From NCBI GenBank assembly GCA_030696545.1, contig JAUYSA010000088.1:1-18248 (forward strand): DNA of 18,248 bases. Direction: 5' to 3'. Of this stretch, positions 1 through 7,478 are shown in pieces. This DNA comes from Hyphomonadaceae bacterium (GTDB lineage Bacteria; Pseudomonadota; Alphaproteobacteria; Caulobacterales; Hyphomonadaceae). Position numbers and translations under genes: made by a program. Within the stretch, counting starts at the first letter, position 1. The number at the start of each line of letters is the position of its first letter. Under the pieces are notes generated by a model. It saw only the letters and a list, made by a program, of their open reading frames with translations. It had not been told where the DNA came from and ran no database searches.

Positions 1-1065
1 AACTTCCCGGGCATGATCCCGATGTGGATGTTCGGTGTTGCGATCGCGGTGGGCAACACGTTCGTGCTGAAGCCGTCCGAGCGTGATCCGAGCCTGCCGG
101 TGCGTCTGGGCGAGCTGTTCATGGAAGCGGGCGCGGCTGCGGGTCTTGATGTGACCGGCGTGCTCAACGTCGTGCATGGCGACAAGGTGGCGGTGGATGC
201 GATCCTGCATCACCCGGAAGTGCGGGCGATCAGCTTCGTCGGCTCGTCGGATATCGCGCACTACATTTATCACACCGGCGCTGCGAACGGAAAACGCGTG
301 CAGGCGATGGGCGGGGCGAAGAACCACGGCATCGTCATGCCGGACGCCGACATGGATCAGGTGGTGAAGGACCTTTCTGGCGCTGCCTTCGGCTCTGCGG
401 GCGAGCGCTGCATGGCGCTGCCGGTTGTCGTGCCGGTGGGGCAGAAGACGGCGGACGAGCTTCGCGAGCGGATGATCGCGGAGATGGAGACGCTGAAAGT
501 TGGCGTGTCGAACGATGCGGGCGCGCAGTACGGCCCGGTGGTCACGGCGGCGCATCGCGACAAGATCGCGAACTACATTCAGCTCGGGAAAGATGAAGGC
601 GCGGAGCTTGTCGTCGATGGCCGTGGCTTCAAGCTGCAGGGCTATGAGAAGGGCTTCTTCATCGGGCCGTCGCTGTTCGACCATGTGAAGACCGGCATGA
701 AGACCTATCACGAGGAAATCTTCGGGCCCGTGCTTCAGATCGTTCGCGCCAACACGTTCGAGGAAGCAGTCGCGCTGCCGAGCAAGCACCAGTATGGCAA
801 TGGCGTCGCGATCTTCACGCGCAATGGCCGCGTGGCGCGCGAGTTTGCGAGCAAGGTCAATGTCGGCATGGTGGGCATCAACGTGCCGATCCCGGTGCCG
901 GTGGCCTACCACACCTTCGGCGGCTGGAAGCGCTCTGCCTTCGGCGACACCAACCAGCACGGCATGGAAGGCCTGAAGTTCTGGACGAAGGTGAAGACCG
1001 TGACGGCGCGCTGGCCGGAAGGCGATGTGGGTGATTCGAGCTTTGTCATTCCGACGATGAGGTAG
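1..1065 (+). CDS. mmsA: Methylmalonate-semialdehyde dehydrogenase (CoA-acylating), 3' part
   Basis: The window opens inside this gene: the frame is open from base 1 (N-F-P-G-M-I-P-M-W-M) to a TAG at 1063-1065. The 354 visible residues lack roughly the first 140 of a family that is usually near 500. It is an NAD-dependent aldehyde dehydrogenase that converts methylmalonate semialdehyde (and malonate semialdehyde) with CoA to propionyl-CoA (or acetyl-CoA) and CO2, in valine and inositol catabolism. The catalytic cysteine lies in GSAGERCMA (codon 409-411), the NAD-fold motif SFVGSS near 235, and the family motif EEIFGPVLQ near 715. The N-F-P-x-M-x-P-M-W-M stretch is typical of this subfamily rather than of betaine or succinate-semialdehyde dehydrogenases. 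It is followed within 10 bases by a strong hairpin. mmsB, from the same pathway, lies 2.7 kb downstream on the same strand. Confidence 0.93.
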   Translation, partial: NFPGMIPMWMFGVAIAVGNTFVLKPSERDPSLPVRLGELFMEAGAAAGLDVTGVLNVVHGDKVAVDAILHHPEVRAISFVGSSDIAHYIYHTGAANGKRVQAMGGAKNHGIVMPDADMDQVVKDLSGAAFGSAGERCMALPVVVPVGQKTADELRERMIAEMETLKVGVSNDAGAQYGPVVTAAHRDKIANYIQLGKDEGAELVVDGRGFKLQGYEKGFFIGPSLFDHVKTGMKTYHEEIFGPVLQIVRANTFEEAVALPSKHQYGNGVAIFTRNGRVAREFASKVNVGMVGINVPIPVPVAYHTFGGWKRSAFGDTNQHGMEGLKFWTKVKTVTARWPEGDVGDSSFVIPTMR

Positions 1066-1072
1066 TTGCGAC

Positions 1073-1104
1073 AAGGGCGGGTCTGGCATGGCAGACCCGC
1101 CCTT
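1073..1104. terminator. Bidirectional hairpin terminator between convergent genes
   Basis: A perfect 13-bp stem (arms 1073-1085 and 1092-1104) with a 6-nt loop GCATGG lies between the mmsA stop and the end of the leftward lipoprotein gene. The arms end in AAG/CTT, so there is only a short A/T flank on either side. Position and symmetry suggest it ends transcription from both directions. Confidence 0.75.
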
Positions 1105-1128
1105 CGCTACTTCAGGAGATGCGCTGCC

Positions 1129-1809
1129 CTAATGCTCGGCTGCGGGAGTTTCTCCGGTCGCGGCTGCGGCGGCCGGTCCTGACGCCTGGAAGTTGAGGAC
1201 CACGGACCATCCCTGCGTTCTGCCGCCGCGCATGCTGCCCTGATAGTATTCCTTCCGCAGTTCGAGCGGATAAACGTAGGCGTCCGCCCCCTCGCTGCGA
1301 GCCTTGTCGGCGGCGGTTTCGTAGATCAGCGCTTCGGTGCGCTCATCGCCATTGTTGCCGACGTCGCGGGCTGTCCAGCCGGCTGGCAGGCATTTGTCGA
1401 GTTCGGCTTTGGCGGCATCGAATGCGGTCTTGGCCTTCACGCTGTTCTCTTCCTCGTCGAACACACCGCCCGAGAACAGCTCGCAGTTGACGACGAACAT
1501 TTCCGGATCGCCCGCATTCCACCCCTTCATCTGGCCCATCTTGCATTGCGCGCCGGCGGGAGCGACGTCGGTGGTAAACTGGTCATCGACCTTCTGGTCG
1601 CCGAGCATGACATTGCCAGTCCGCAGCGAGGCGAAGGGTTCGGCTTCGGTCATCGCCGAGGCCAGAGCGGCAATGTCCTTACAGCCGTCGCGAGCGGCGG
1701 GAGCTGCTGCTGGCGTTGCGGTGTCGCCCTCGGCTGAAACCGGCGCCGGCGGTTCGCCGCCGCAGGCCGCAAGTGCGAAAAGGCTCGTAGCCGCGAGAAG
1801 TGCGCGCAT
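1129..1809 (-). CDS. Predicted outer-membrane or periplasmic lipoprotein, unknown function
   Basis: 226 residues from an ATG at 1809. An upstream ATG-like start at 1872 is open, but the 1809 start sits directly before a lipoprotein signal peptide (MRALLAATSLFALAAC) and has a GAGGGA ribosome site 8 nt upstream. The lipobox is L-A-A-C with lipidated Cys16. A low-complexity Pro/Ala/Thr linker (about residues 18-40) follows, then a globular region with four cysteines (43, 89, 109, 140) that could form two disulfides in the periplasm. The C-terminus is again Ala/Thr/Pro-rich. I do not recognise the globular domain. A TTGTCA -35-like hexamer lies upstream near 1867-1872, but no convincing -10 accompanies it. 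The gene converges on mmsA. The neighbouring leftward gene is also a predicted lipoprotein but shows no similarity to this one. Confidence 0.8.
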   Translation of the reverse strand: MRALLAATSLFALAACGGEPPAPVSAEGDTATPAAAPAARDGCKDIAALASAMTEAEPFASLRTGNVMLGDQKVDDQFTTDVAPAGAQCKMGQMKGWNAGDPEMFVVNCELFSGGVFDEEENSVKAKTAFDAAKAELDKCLPAGWTARDVGNNGDERTEALIYETAADKARSEGADAYVYPLELRKEYYQGSMRGGRTQGWSVVLNFQASGPAAAAATGETPAAEH

Positions 1810-1898
1810 AATTGATGTTCCCTCATTTCCCGTGAATCCACGCAGGAACACCCGATTCACAAGGGATGACAACCCCGCCGCCTTGGTTGCTGCCAGCG

Positions 1899-1963
1899 CG
1901 TAGGGTGCATCGAAGATGCATCGTTGGGAGGGGCGGTCCGGTGCATCTTCGATGCACCCTACG
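1899..1963. repeat. Palindromic dispersed-repeat-like element
   Basis: Two perfect 22-bp inverted arms (1899-1920 and 1942-1963) flank a 21-nt GC-rich spacer. Each arm is itself a small hairpin built on TGCATC-GAA-GATGCA and its complement, so the element can fold as one long hairpin or as two short ones. This nested-palindrome layout resembles REP-type or MITE-like intergenic repeats. Only one copy is present in the window, so its dispersed nature is inferred from form. It overlaps the end of the leftward SRPBCC gene and contains its TAG stop (1959-1961), and it could also act as that gene's terminator. Confidence 0.7.
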
Positions 1964-2498
1964 GTGCGAACACCTTCTGCAGCGCTTCCAGCGTCTGCGC
2001 GTCGCCTTCCAGAAAGAACCCGTAAAGCTGATCGAAGCCCGGCTCCTTGCCGAAGCCTTCGTGGGTGAAGGTGAGGCGCGTGCCTGAGGCTTCGGGAGCA
2101 AGTTCCATGATCGCGATGGTCTTCATGTAGAGGTCGGCGTTGGGAAAGCCGGCTGGCGTCTTGGTTGTGCGGAAGACGACGAGGCGGTCGGGGATCAGGG
2201 CGATGAATTGCTGCATGATGTTGCCGGCGTCGCCTGGCTTTGCGGCGGGGTCGTAGCTGGTTTCCATGAAGCTGCCCACGCCTCCTCCGCCGAAGGCGAC
2301 AGGCACCGCCCAGGTCTTCCAGCCTTCAGCGGTTGTGATCGTGCGATAGACCTCTGCGGGCGAGGCGGGCAGCCAGCCGGATAGTTGTATGGCGCGCGAA
2401 CCGTCTGCCATCACGAAGGATGTGTCGCTCATCGTTGCAGCTGGTGAGGTGGCGCACGCAGAGCAGGCGAGGAGTGCGGCCAGATAAAGGGATTTCAT
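1959..2498 (-). CDS. SRPBCC (AHSA1/START-like) domain lipoprotein
   Basis: 179 residues from an ATG at 2498, chosen because it begins a clear signal peptide (MKSLYLAALLACSACATS) and follows a GGGGG ribosome site. The ORF extends further upstream to 2573 but has no such features there. Cys12 (L-L-A-C) or Cys15 is the likely lipidated residue. Residues about 35-175 match the general pattern of SRPBCC ligand-binding proteins: an early W-L-P-A-S-P-A-E-V-Y strand-helix, T-T-A-E-G-W-K-T-W, a central Gly-rich turn, and the late helix F-L-E-G-D-A-Q-T-L-E-A-L. These folds bind hydrophobic ligands in a cavity. The export signal suggests a periplasmic role, but ligand and function are unknown. The TAG stop comes from the palindromic repeat downstream, so the last residues (V-F-A-P) may not be ancestral. 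Confidence 0.82.
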   Translation of the reverse strand: MKSLYLAALLACSACATSPAATMSDTSFVMADGSRAIQLSGWLPASPAEVYRTITTAEGWKTWAVPVAFGGGGVGSFMETSYDPAAKPGDAGNIMQQFIALIPDRLVVFRTTKTPAGFPNADLYMKTIAIMELAPEASGTRLTFTHEGFGKEPGFDQLYGFFLEGDAQTLEALQKVFAP

Positions 2499-2582
2499 GA
2501 TGCTTGCCCCCAGTCTTCTCCCCACGCAGTCTGTGGCATGGACCAGCATGGCGCAACTGGCGTTCGAGAGCATAGGTGGATG

Positions 2583-2894
2583 ATGCAGGGATGGGCCGGC
2601 GCGCTGATGCTTGTGCTTGGCGGCTGCGCGCTGATGTCGGATCAGGCGATTGTCGACAATTGCCGCGCGGGCGGCGGGCTGACTCTGGCGGCGTGCGAAT
2701 GCGTGCGAAGCGAGATGAAGACGTCGATGGACGCCTATTCCTATGACGCGATGGTTCTGCTCGCGAACGGAAAAGATCTGGAAGCCGGGGCGCGTCTCGA
2801 CGGATTGACGGAGCGTGACCGGGTTGCGGTCGCGGGCAGGATGATGTCCGCTTACACTTTATGCGCGGATGGCGCTGTGGAGACGGCGAAATGA
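2583..2894 (+). CDS. Small predicted lipoprotein, unknown function
   Basis: 103 residues from the second of two adjacent ATGs (2580 and 2583). The sequence AGGTGG just upstream is better spaced for 2583, but one residue more is possible. The N-terminus MQGWAGALMLVLGGCALMS is a lipoprotein signal with lipobox L-G-G-C (lipidated Cys15). Four further cysteines occur: one in D-N-C-R, two in A-A-C-E-C, one in T-L-C-A. They could form disulfides in the periplasm. The rest is predicted mostly helical, with no domain I recognise. Its stop overlaps the start of the DUF2306 gene (ATGA), so the two are translationally coupled and likely share a transcript. It diverges from the SRPBCC lipoprotein gene across about 84 bp, in which I see no convincing promoter hexamers. 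Confidence 0.75.
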   Translation: MQGWAGALMLVLGGCALMSDQAIVDNCRAGGGLTLAACECVRSEMKTSMDAYSYDAMVLLANGKDLEAGARLDGLTERDRVAVAGRMMSAYTLCADGAVETAK

Positions 2895-3724
2895 CGGCGA
2901 TTGCAGAGCGGTCTGAGCCGCCGGAATGGACGGGCGCCGCGTTGCGGATATCGGCGGTCGCGCTGGTGGGCGCAGTGTGGATCAGCTCGGCGATCTTCGG
3001 TTTCTACATTCTCGCCTACTATGGCGGCGCTATTCCGGCGAGCACGCTGGAGGACTGGAACGCCACGCTGCCCCGGCTTTACGAGGGGCATACGCCTGCG
3101 GCTTCGGCGGGGATCGGCGCGCATTTCTTTGCAGGGGCTGTGCTGCTGTTGCTTGGGCCTGTGCAGCTGATCGGGGAGATCAGGGCCAAAGCGCCGGTGG
3201 TGCATCGCTGGATCGGGCGCGTGTACGCTTTCGCGGCGTTTGCGGCGGGCGTGGGCGGGCTGCTGTTCATCGTGCTGAAGGGGACGGTGGGCGGTATGCC
3301 CATGACGGTCGCGTTCAGCATGTATGGCGCGCTGATGGTGCTGGCCGCGGTGCAGACCGTGCGGCACGCGATGGCGCGCAATATCGACGTGCATCGCGCA
3401 TGGGCGATCCGGCTGTTCGCTCTGGCGATTGGATCGTGGCTGTACCGGATGGGATATGGCTTCTGGTTCCTGTTCGCGGGCGAGATGGGCCACACCGAGG
3501 ATTTCAGCGGCTGGTTCGACTACATCATGGATTTCGCGTTCTTCATTCCACCGCTGATCGTGGCCGAGATGTTCATCCGTGCAAGGCGCGGGCAGGCGAG
3601 CACGGTTGGACGCGTCGCTACCACGGCGGCGATGGCGGGCGGCGCGGCGTTCATCGCTCTCGCGACGTTCTTCTTCACGATGTACGGCTGGGGGCCTGCG
3701 ATCGCGACCCGGTTCGGGGCTTGA
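2891..3724 (+). CDS. DUF2306 family integral membrane protein
   Basis: 277 residues from the ATG at 2891 that overlaps the previous stop (ATGA). The upstream ATG at 2861 lies inside the preceding gene and is unlikely. About seven hydrophobic helices are visible, near residues 20-43, 74-95, 110-130, 137-157, 169-193, 209-228 and 245-268. Two conserved histidine motifs mark DUF2306: H-R-W-I-G-R-V-Y at 105-112, before a helix, and D-V-H-R-A-W-A-I-R at 166-174, in the loop before the next helix. The function of the family is not established. The paired histidines at the membrane surface suggest metal or haem binding, but that is inference. It is coupled to the small lipoprotein gene and followed by mmsB after about 60 bp. 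Confidence 0.85.
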   Translation: MTAIAERSEPPEWTGAALRISAVALVGAVWISSAIFGFYILAYYGGAIPASTLEDWNATLPRLYEGHTPAASAGIGAHFFAGAVLLLLGPVQLIGEIRAKAPVVHRWIGRVYAFAAFAAGVGGLLFIVLKGTVGGMPMTVAFSMYGALMVLAAVQTVRHAMARNIDVHRAWAIRLFALAIGSWLYRMGYGFWFLFAGEMGHTEDFSGWFDYIMDFAFFIPPLIVAEMFIRARRGQASTVGRVATTAAMAGGAAFIALATFFFTMYGWGPAIATRFGA

Positions 3725-3784
3725 TCGCTTGATTGCATCGCGGAAGCGAGGCTAGTGAGGTCCAAAGACTCCGGAGGAAATCAC

Positions 3785-4684
3785 ATGACCCGCATCGCAT
3801 TCATCGGCCTTGGAAACATGGGCGGGGGGATGGCGATCCGGCAGGTGGTTGGCGGGCGCGAGGTTCATGCGTTCGACCTGTCGGAAGCGGCCGTGAAGAA
3901 GGTTGTCGCTGCGGGAGCCTACGAGGCGGGAAGCATCGCCAAGGCCGTGGAGCAGGCGGATGTGGTGATAACCATGCTGCCGGCCGGGCCGCATGTGCGG
4001 AAGGTTTATGACGAGCACATTCTTCCGCACGCGCCGAAGTCAGCGCTGCTGATCGACTGTTCGACGATCGACGTGGATTCGGCGCGGGCTGTCGGTGCGC
4101 AGGCGAAGGCGGCAGGGTTCAGGTTCGCGGATGCGCCGGTGTCGGGCGGAACGGCAGCGGCGGAAGCGGGAACGCTGGCCTTCATGGTCGGCTGCGCGGA
4201 AGGCGACTTCGCCGATGTGGAGGAGGCGCTGAAGCCCATGGCGCGCGTCGTTATCCGCGCCGGCGAGACGGGGGCGGGGCAGGCCGCCAAAATCTGCAAC
4301 AATATGCTGCTGGCAATCTCCATGATCGGGACGTGCGAGGCTTTCGCGCTGGCCGAGAAACTGGGCCTGGAGGCTGAGCGGTTTTCCGAGATCGCCTCCA
4401 AGTCTTCTGGTCAGTGCTGGTCGCTGACGGCCTATGCGCCATGGCCGGGCGTTGGTCCGCAGACGCCGTCCGACCGGAAGTATGAGGGCGGATTTGCAAC
4501 GGCGATGATGCTCAAGGACCTGAAACTCGCGCAGGAGGCGGCATCGCGGTCCGGCGCGACGACGCCGCTCGGAAACCAGGCCGAGGCGCTGTATGCGCTG
4601 TTCGACCGCCTCGGTTTTGGCGGCAAGGACTTCTCCGGCGTCCTGCAATTGCTGCGCGGGAATCTTGATGCGCTAAAGGCGTGA
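3785..4684 (+). CDS. mmsB: 3-hydroxyisobutyrate dehydrogenase
   Basis: 299 residues, the usual family length. The ATG at 3785 is preceded by an excellent GGAGG (3773-3777, 7-nt spacing) and starts directly with the Rossmann strand, so the longer upstream frame is not used. The NAD-binding motif G-L-G-N-M-G is at 8-13. The substrate-binding signature D-A-P-V-S-G-G-T is at 116-123, and G-A-G-Q-A-A-K-I-C-N-N carries the catalytic Lys169 and Asn173. A C-terminal all-helical domain follows. The enzyme oxidises 3-hydroxyisobutyrate to methylmalonate semialdehyde in valine degradation, which MmsA (at the window start) then converts to propionyl-CoA. Other beta-hydroxyacid dehydrogenases share the fold, but the pathway partner nearby favours this call. 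It may be cotranscribed with the DUF2306 gene, though its own strong ribosome site would serve either case. Confidence 0.9.
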   Translation: MTRIAFIGLGNMGGGMAIRQVVGGREVHAFDLSEAAVKKVVAAGAYEAGSIAKAVEQADVVITMLPAGPHVRKVYDEHILPHAPKSALLIDCSTIDVDSARAVGAQAKAAGFRFADAPVSGGTAAAEAGTLAFMVGCAEGDFADVEEALKPMARVVIRAGETGAGQAAKICNNMLLAISMIGTCEAFALAEKLGLEAERFSEIASKSSGQCWSLTAYAPWPGVGPQTPSDRKYEGGFATAMMLKDLKLAQEAASRSGATTPLGNQAEALYALFDRLGFGGKDFSGVLQLLRGNLDALKA

Positions 4685-4990
4685 CCCGTTTTCCGTCCGG
4701 ATGCCGCTTACTCAGGTGAGACCGCTACGTCCTGTCCGACTTCCCGGAATTCGCTTTCCGGGACGAGGCAGGGCGGGCAGATCATTCGAAAAAGTAAGTG
4801 CACTCAATAGGCTGCGGCGTGACTTAAACTACTGTCCATGTTAGAGGGCAGAGCGCCGGGACCCGCAGTCAACACAAGCTAATTGCGAGACCGACCTTTG
4901 GGGACGTGAGGGACTGTATTTGCGTGCGCCTGTGACGGCGTCGCCAATCCTTCACACTGCTTTCGACGGGACGAACGGGGAGTTGCGAAA
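4685..4990 (+). other. 306-bp intergenic leader before the SPFH/kinase/peptidase operon
   Basis: No credible ORF is present. A 7-bp hairpin (arms 4743-4749 and 4756-4762, loop TTCGCT) might end the mmsB transcript, but no T-run follows, so I rate that weak. A possible promoter is GTGACT (4819-4824), 17 bp before TAGAGG (4842-4847), a poor match to the housekeeping consensus. I see no sigma-54 type GG/GC element and no CtrA box. The leader is much longer than any gap inside the operon, so the operon's promoter almost certainly lies here. Confidence 0.4.
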
Positions 4991-5563
4991 ATGCAAGAGA
5001 TACCGCCGCTAGCTGGGGCGCCTCCGGCCGATCAGGTCGTCCTGCCGGAATGGCTGGAATATGTGATGTGGGGCGCCGTGATCTTTGCGGTGCTCTGGCT
5101 GGCCTCGACCATCTTCATCCAGATGCGCCGGCGCGCGACCAACCTCACTTCAACGCATCAGGCGAGCGTCAAGAAAGACGCGACGCCTGATTTCATGAGC
5201 GTGGATCACAAGGCCCGCGAAGCGGCCGTGAAGCGCGGCGAAGTCTATGAGAAAGAACTCACGGAGCGCGAGAAGGCTGAAGCTGCAGCTGCCAACGCGG
5301 CAGCGAAGAAAGAGCCAGTCGGCCTGCTGAAACGGTTTTCCGCCATCGCGGCGTTCCTGTTCTCGCTCTTCACGCTGCTCGGATCTGTGCTCGGAACATT
5401 CCGCACCCTGGATCAGGCCGGCGTACAGCTGAGCAAGCTCGACCAGGTCGGCGTTATCGCGGTCAAGTATCCCATTCCCACCGCGATCTGCGTCTTCGTA
5501 ATCCTCTACACGCTGTATGTCTGGATCTCGCAGCGCAAATGGACTGAAGCGCCCAAGATCTGA
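4991..5563 (+). CDS. Three-TM membrane protein, first gene of the signalling operon
   Basis: 190 residues, ATG preceded by GGGGAG with about 8-nt spacing. The hydropathy pattern shows three membrane helices, near residues 24-45, 116-136 and 161-179. Between the first two lies a charged, Lys/Glu/Ala-rich segment (about 70-108) likely to be helical and possibly coiled. The short loop between the last two (L-D-Q-A-G-V-Q-L-S-K-L-D-Q-V-G-V) contains an internal near-repeat, L-D-Q-x-G-V. No enzymatic motif or known domain is recognisable, and it is not an NfeD-type partner of SPFH proteins as far as I can judge. Its place at the head of the operon, 62 bp before the SPFH gene, suggests a membrane anchor or sensor for the complex. 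That role is inferred from position only. Confidence 0.82.
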   Translation: MQEIPPLAGAPPADQVVLPEWLEYVMWGAVIFAVLWLASTIFIQMRRRATNLTSTHQASVKKDATPDFMSVDHKAREAAVKRGEVYEKELTEREKAEAAAANAAAKKEPVGLLKRFSAIAAFLFSLFTLLGSVLGTFRTLDQAGVQLSKLDQVGVIAVKYPIPTAICVFVILYTLYVWISQRKWTEAPKI

Positions 5564-5625
5564 TCTGCCAGTCTTTCACCGCCTAGCCTGCTATCCGCGC
5601 ACCTACTCCTGATGGAGCCGCCTCG

Positions 5626-7467
5626 ATGAAAACCACCCAGCTTGTTGTCAGCGATCCGCAATACCTCGCCGAGTTCATCGGCGCGGATGAGATCAAGACG
5701 TTCTTCGAGCAGCGCTATGAAGTGCCGCCGGATCATCTCGGCCTGCTGATGCGCAATGGCCAGTTCGTGCAGGCCTACAAGGGCGCGCACTTCTCGGTTG
5801 GCGGCCTCTTCCACCAGCTCAAGGGTCTGATCGGTGGTTCGTCCTCGGTCAGCATCATGATCGCGGACCTCAAGACCTTCCAGCACTACTACAAGGTGGT
5901 GGCGCGTACGAAGGACAAGGTCGATATCGATGGCGAGGTCGTGCTCGACCTGCAGATCAATCCGGAAAAGCCGCAGAACATCATCGGCATGATGGAAGGG
6001 CGCCGTTCGCTTTCGAAGGCGGATGCAGCGCTGCGTCTCAAGTCGCACACATGGGATCGTGTGTTCGAAGCGGCCATTGCGCGCGTCAATGCCAACGAAG
6101 TGCGCGGCAACAAGGGCCTGCAGGACCTGATCCAGGGCGACCTGATGAAGGAGTGCGAGCGTATCGCGGGCGATCTCGGCCTGATCGTGCGCGCGGCGTC
6201 GGTCAGCTGGGCGCTCAACGAAGTCGAGAAAGCGGAAGCTACGCGCGCCGCCGCTGAGCGCGAGACGTCGAAGCTGGAGTTCGACTTCGAGACGCTGAAG
6301 CGCGATCTCGAGCGTGAGAACATCACCACGTCGGTCAAGATGAACTACAAGACCGGCATCGATAAGCTCGAGATCGAGAACGAAGACGACCTCAAGCGCG
6401 TCGTGCTCGACAACGAACTCGAATTCGCTGACGCGCGCGAAACCGGCGCCCGCATTGCGGAAATGAAAGTGCTTGAGCACGAGATCAACAAGCTCAAGAC
6501 TGAGCGTCTATCCAAATTCCAGGGCGAGCTTCAGCAGGCAACCCATGACGGCGTCGATCTCAAGCTGATCACAGAGCGCCGCCGCGTGGTGGAGCGCAAC
6601 ACGGAATCGCTCGACCGTTCGCACCAGCTGGCGCTGCGCGGTCTCGAGCGCGATTACGACCGCGAGACCCGCGAGCTTCAGCGTGATGAGCGCCGCGACG
6701 ATCGCGATTATGACCGCGAAGGCCGCGTGCTGCAGCGTAACGAAGATCGCGGCAACCGCCTGGAAGACCGCGAAGATGAGAAGGTCCGCCGCAAGGAAGA
6801 CCGCGACTATGATTACGAGACGCGCGACAAGAACCTGAACATCCAGGGCAAGGAGCGCGAATACGGCTTCGACACCCGCAAGAAGGAAGTCGATGTCGGC
6901 GACAAGGAAGAATACGCCCGCATCGCGCGCCAGCGTGAACAGGACAAGGCTGCCCGCGACAAGATCAAGGACCTGCAGGGCCTTGAGATGGATATCGAGC
7001 GCGACCGCCTCGATCGCCGCATCAAGGAAGCCGACAAGGCCCACGACCGCGACATGGAACAGCGCAGGCTGGAAGCCCAGCGCGAGGCTGATCGACTGGT
7101 GCTCGGCGCGAAAATGACCCCGGAGCAGATCCTGGCCGTGAATGCGGGCCTCAGCCCTGCCGTAGCCAAGGTTCTCGAAGAGCAGGCAAAGGCGCAAGGC
7201 GTCGACAAGGCCGCTCAAATGGATCTGATGCGTCAGATGGTCGAGCAGGCCAACCGGCAGGCTGTGCGTTCGGAAGAGCAGGCGCGCGCCATGTTCCAGG
7301 CCGGCATGAACGGCGCTGTGGGTGTCGCAGCAGGCGCTGGCGGCAAGGTCAATCCGGTGCTCGGCATTCTGGCCGGCGACGAAACGGTCGAGTGCCCCAA
7401 ATGCACGCGCGTCAATCCGGCCAAGGCCAAGTTCTGCGTTGGTTGCGGCGAGCAGCTCCGCAAGTAA
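5626..7467 (+). CDS. SPFH/band 7 domain protein with long charged region and C-terminal zinc ribbon
   Basis: 613 residues, ATG with GGAG about 10 nt upstream. Residues about 34-200 fit an SPFH domain: the L-L-M-R-N-G-Q-F-V entry strand, I-M-I-A-D-L-K, V-D-I-D-G-E-V-V-L-D-L-Q-I-N-P-E, then the helical end D-L-G-L-I-V-R-A-A-S-V. Residues 200-495 are extremely charged and predicted helical. The stretch 339-401 is nearly all Arg, Asp, Glu and Tyr, with recurring D-R-D-Y-D and R-x-L-Q-R units. Residues 497-560 resemble the region before the tail of flotillin-like proteins. The tail has C-P-K-C (590, 593) and C-V-G-C (604, 607), a zinc ribbon. No N-terminal membrane helix is visible. SPFH proteins form membrane-associated oligomers. 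Bacillus YdjI also combines SPFH with a zinc ribbon and recruits PspA, but no PspA homologue is present here. Confidence 0.88.
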   Translation: MKTTQLVVSDPQYLAEFIGADEIKTFFEQRYEVPPDHLGLLMRNGQFVQAYKGAHFSVGGLFHQLKGLIGGSSSVSIMIADLKTFQHYYKVVARTKDKVDIDGEVVLDLQINPEKPQNIIGMMEGRRSLSKADAALRLKSHTWDRVFEAAIARVNANEVRGNKGLQDLIQGDLMKECERIAGDLGLIVRAASVSWALNEVEKAEATRAAAERETSKLEFDFETLKRDLERENITTSVKMNYKTGIDKLEIENEDDLKRVVLDNELEFADARETGARIAEMKVLEHEINKLKTERLSKFQGELQQATHDGVDLKLITERRRVVERNTESLDRSHQLALRGLERDYDRETRELQRDERRDDRDYDREGRVLQRNEDRGNRLEDREDEKVRRKEDRDYDYETRDKNLNIQGKEREYGFDTRKKEVDVGDKEEYARIARQREQDKAARDKIKDLQGLEMDIERDRLDRRIKEADKAHDRDMEQRRLEAQREADRLVLGAKMTPEQILAVNAGLSPAVAKVLEEQAKAQGVDKAAQMDLMRQMVEQANRQAVRSEEQARAMFQAGMNGAVGVAAGAGGKVNPVLGILAGDETVECPKCTRVNPAKAKFCVGCGEQLRK

Positions 7468-7478
7468 GGGGCTAGTCC

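Noticed and set aside
1337..1903. 188-codon rightward open frame
   Set aside because: Antisense to the leftward lipoprotein gene, which has a signal peptide, lipobox and ribosome site.
4743..4762. Hairpin after mmsB as a firm terminator
   Set aside because: The stem is only 7 bp with no T-run, so it is mentioned only within the intergenic entry.
5506..6480. 324-codon leftward open frame
   Set aside because: It is antisense to the SPFH gene. The plus frame has clear domain matches and a ribosome site, and the minus frame is a by-product of GC-rich codon use.
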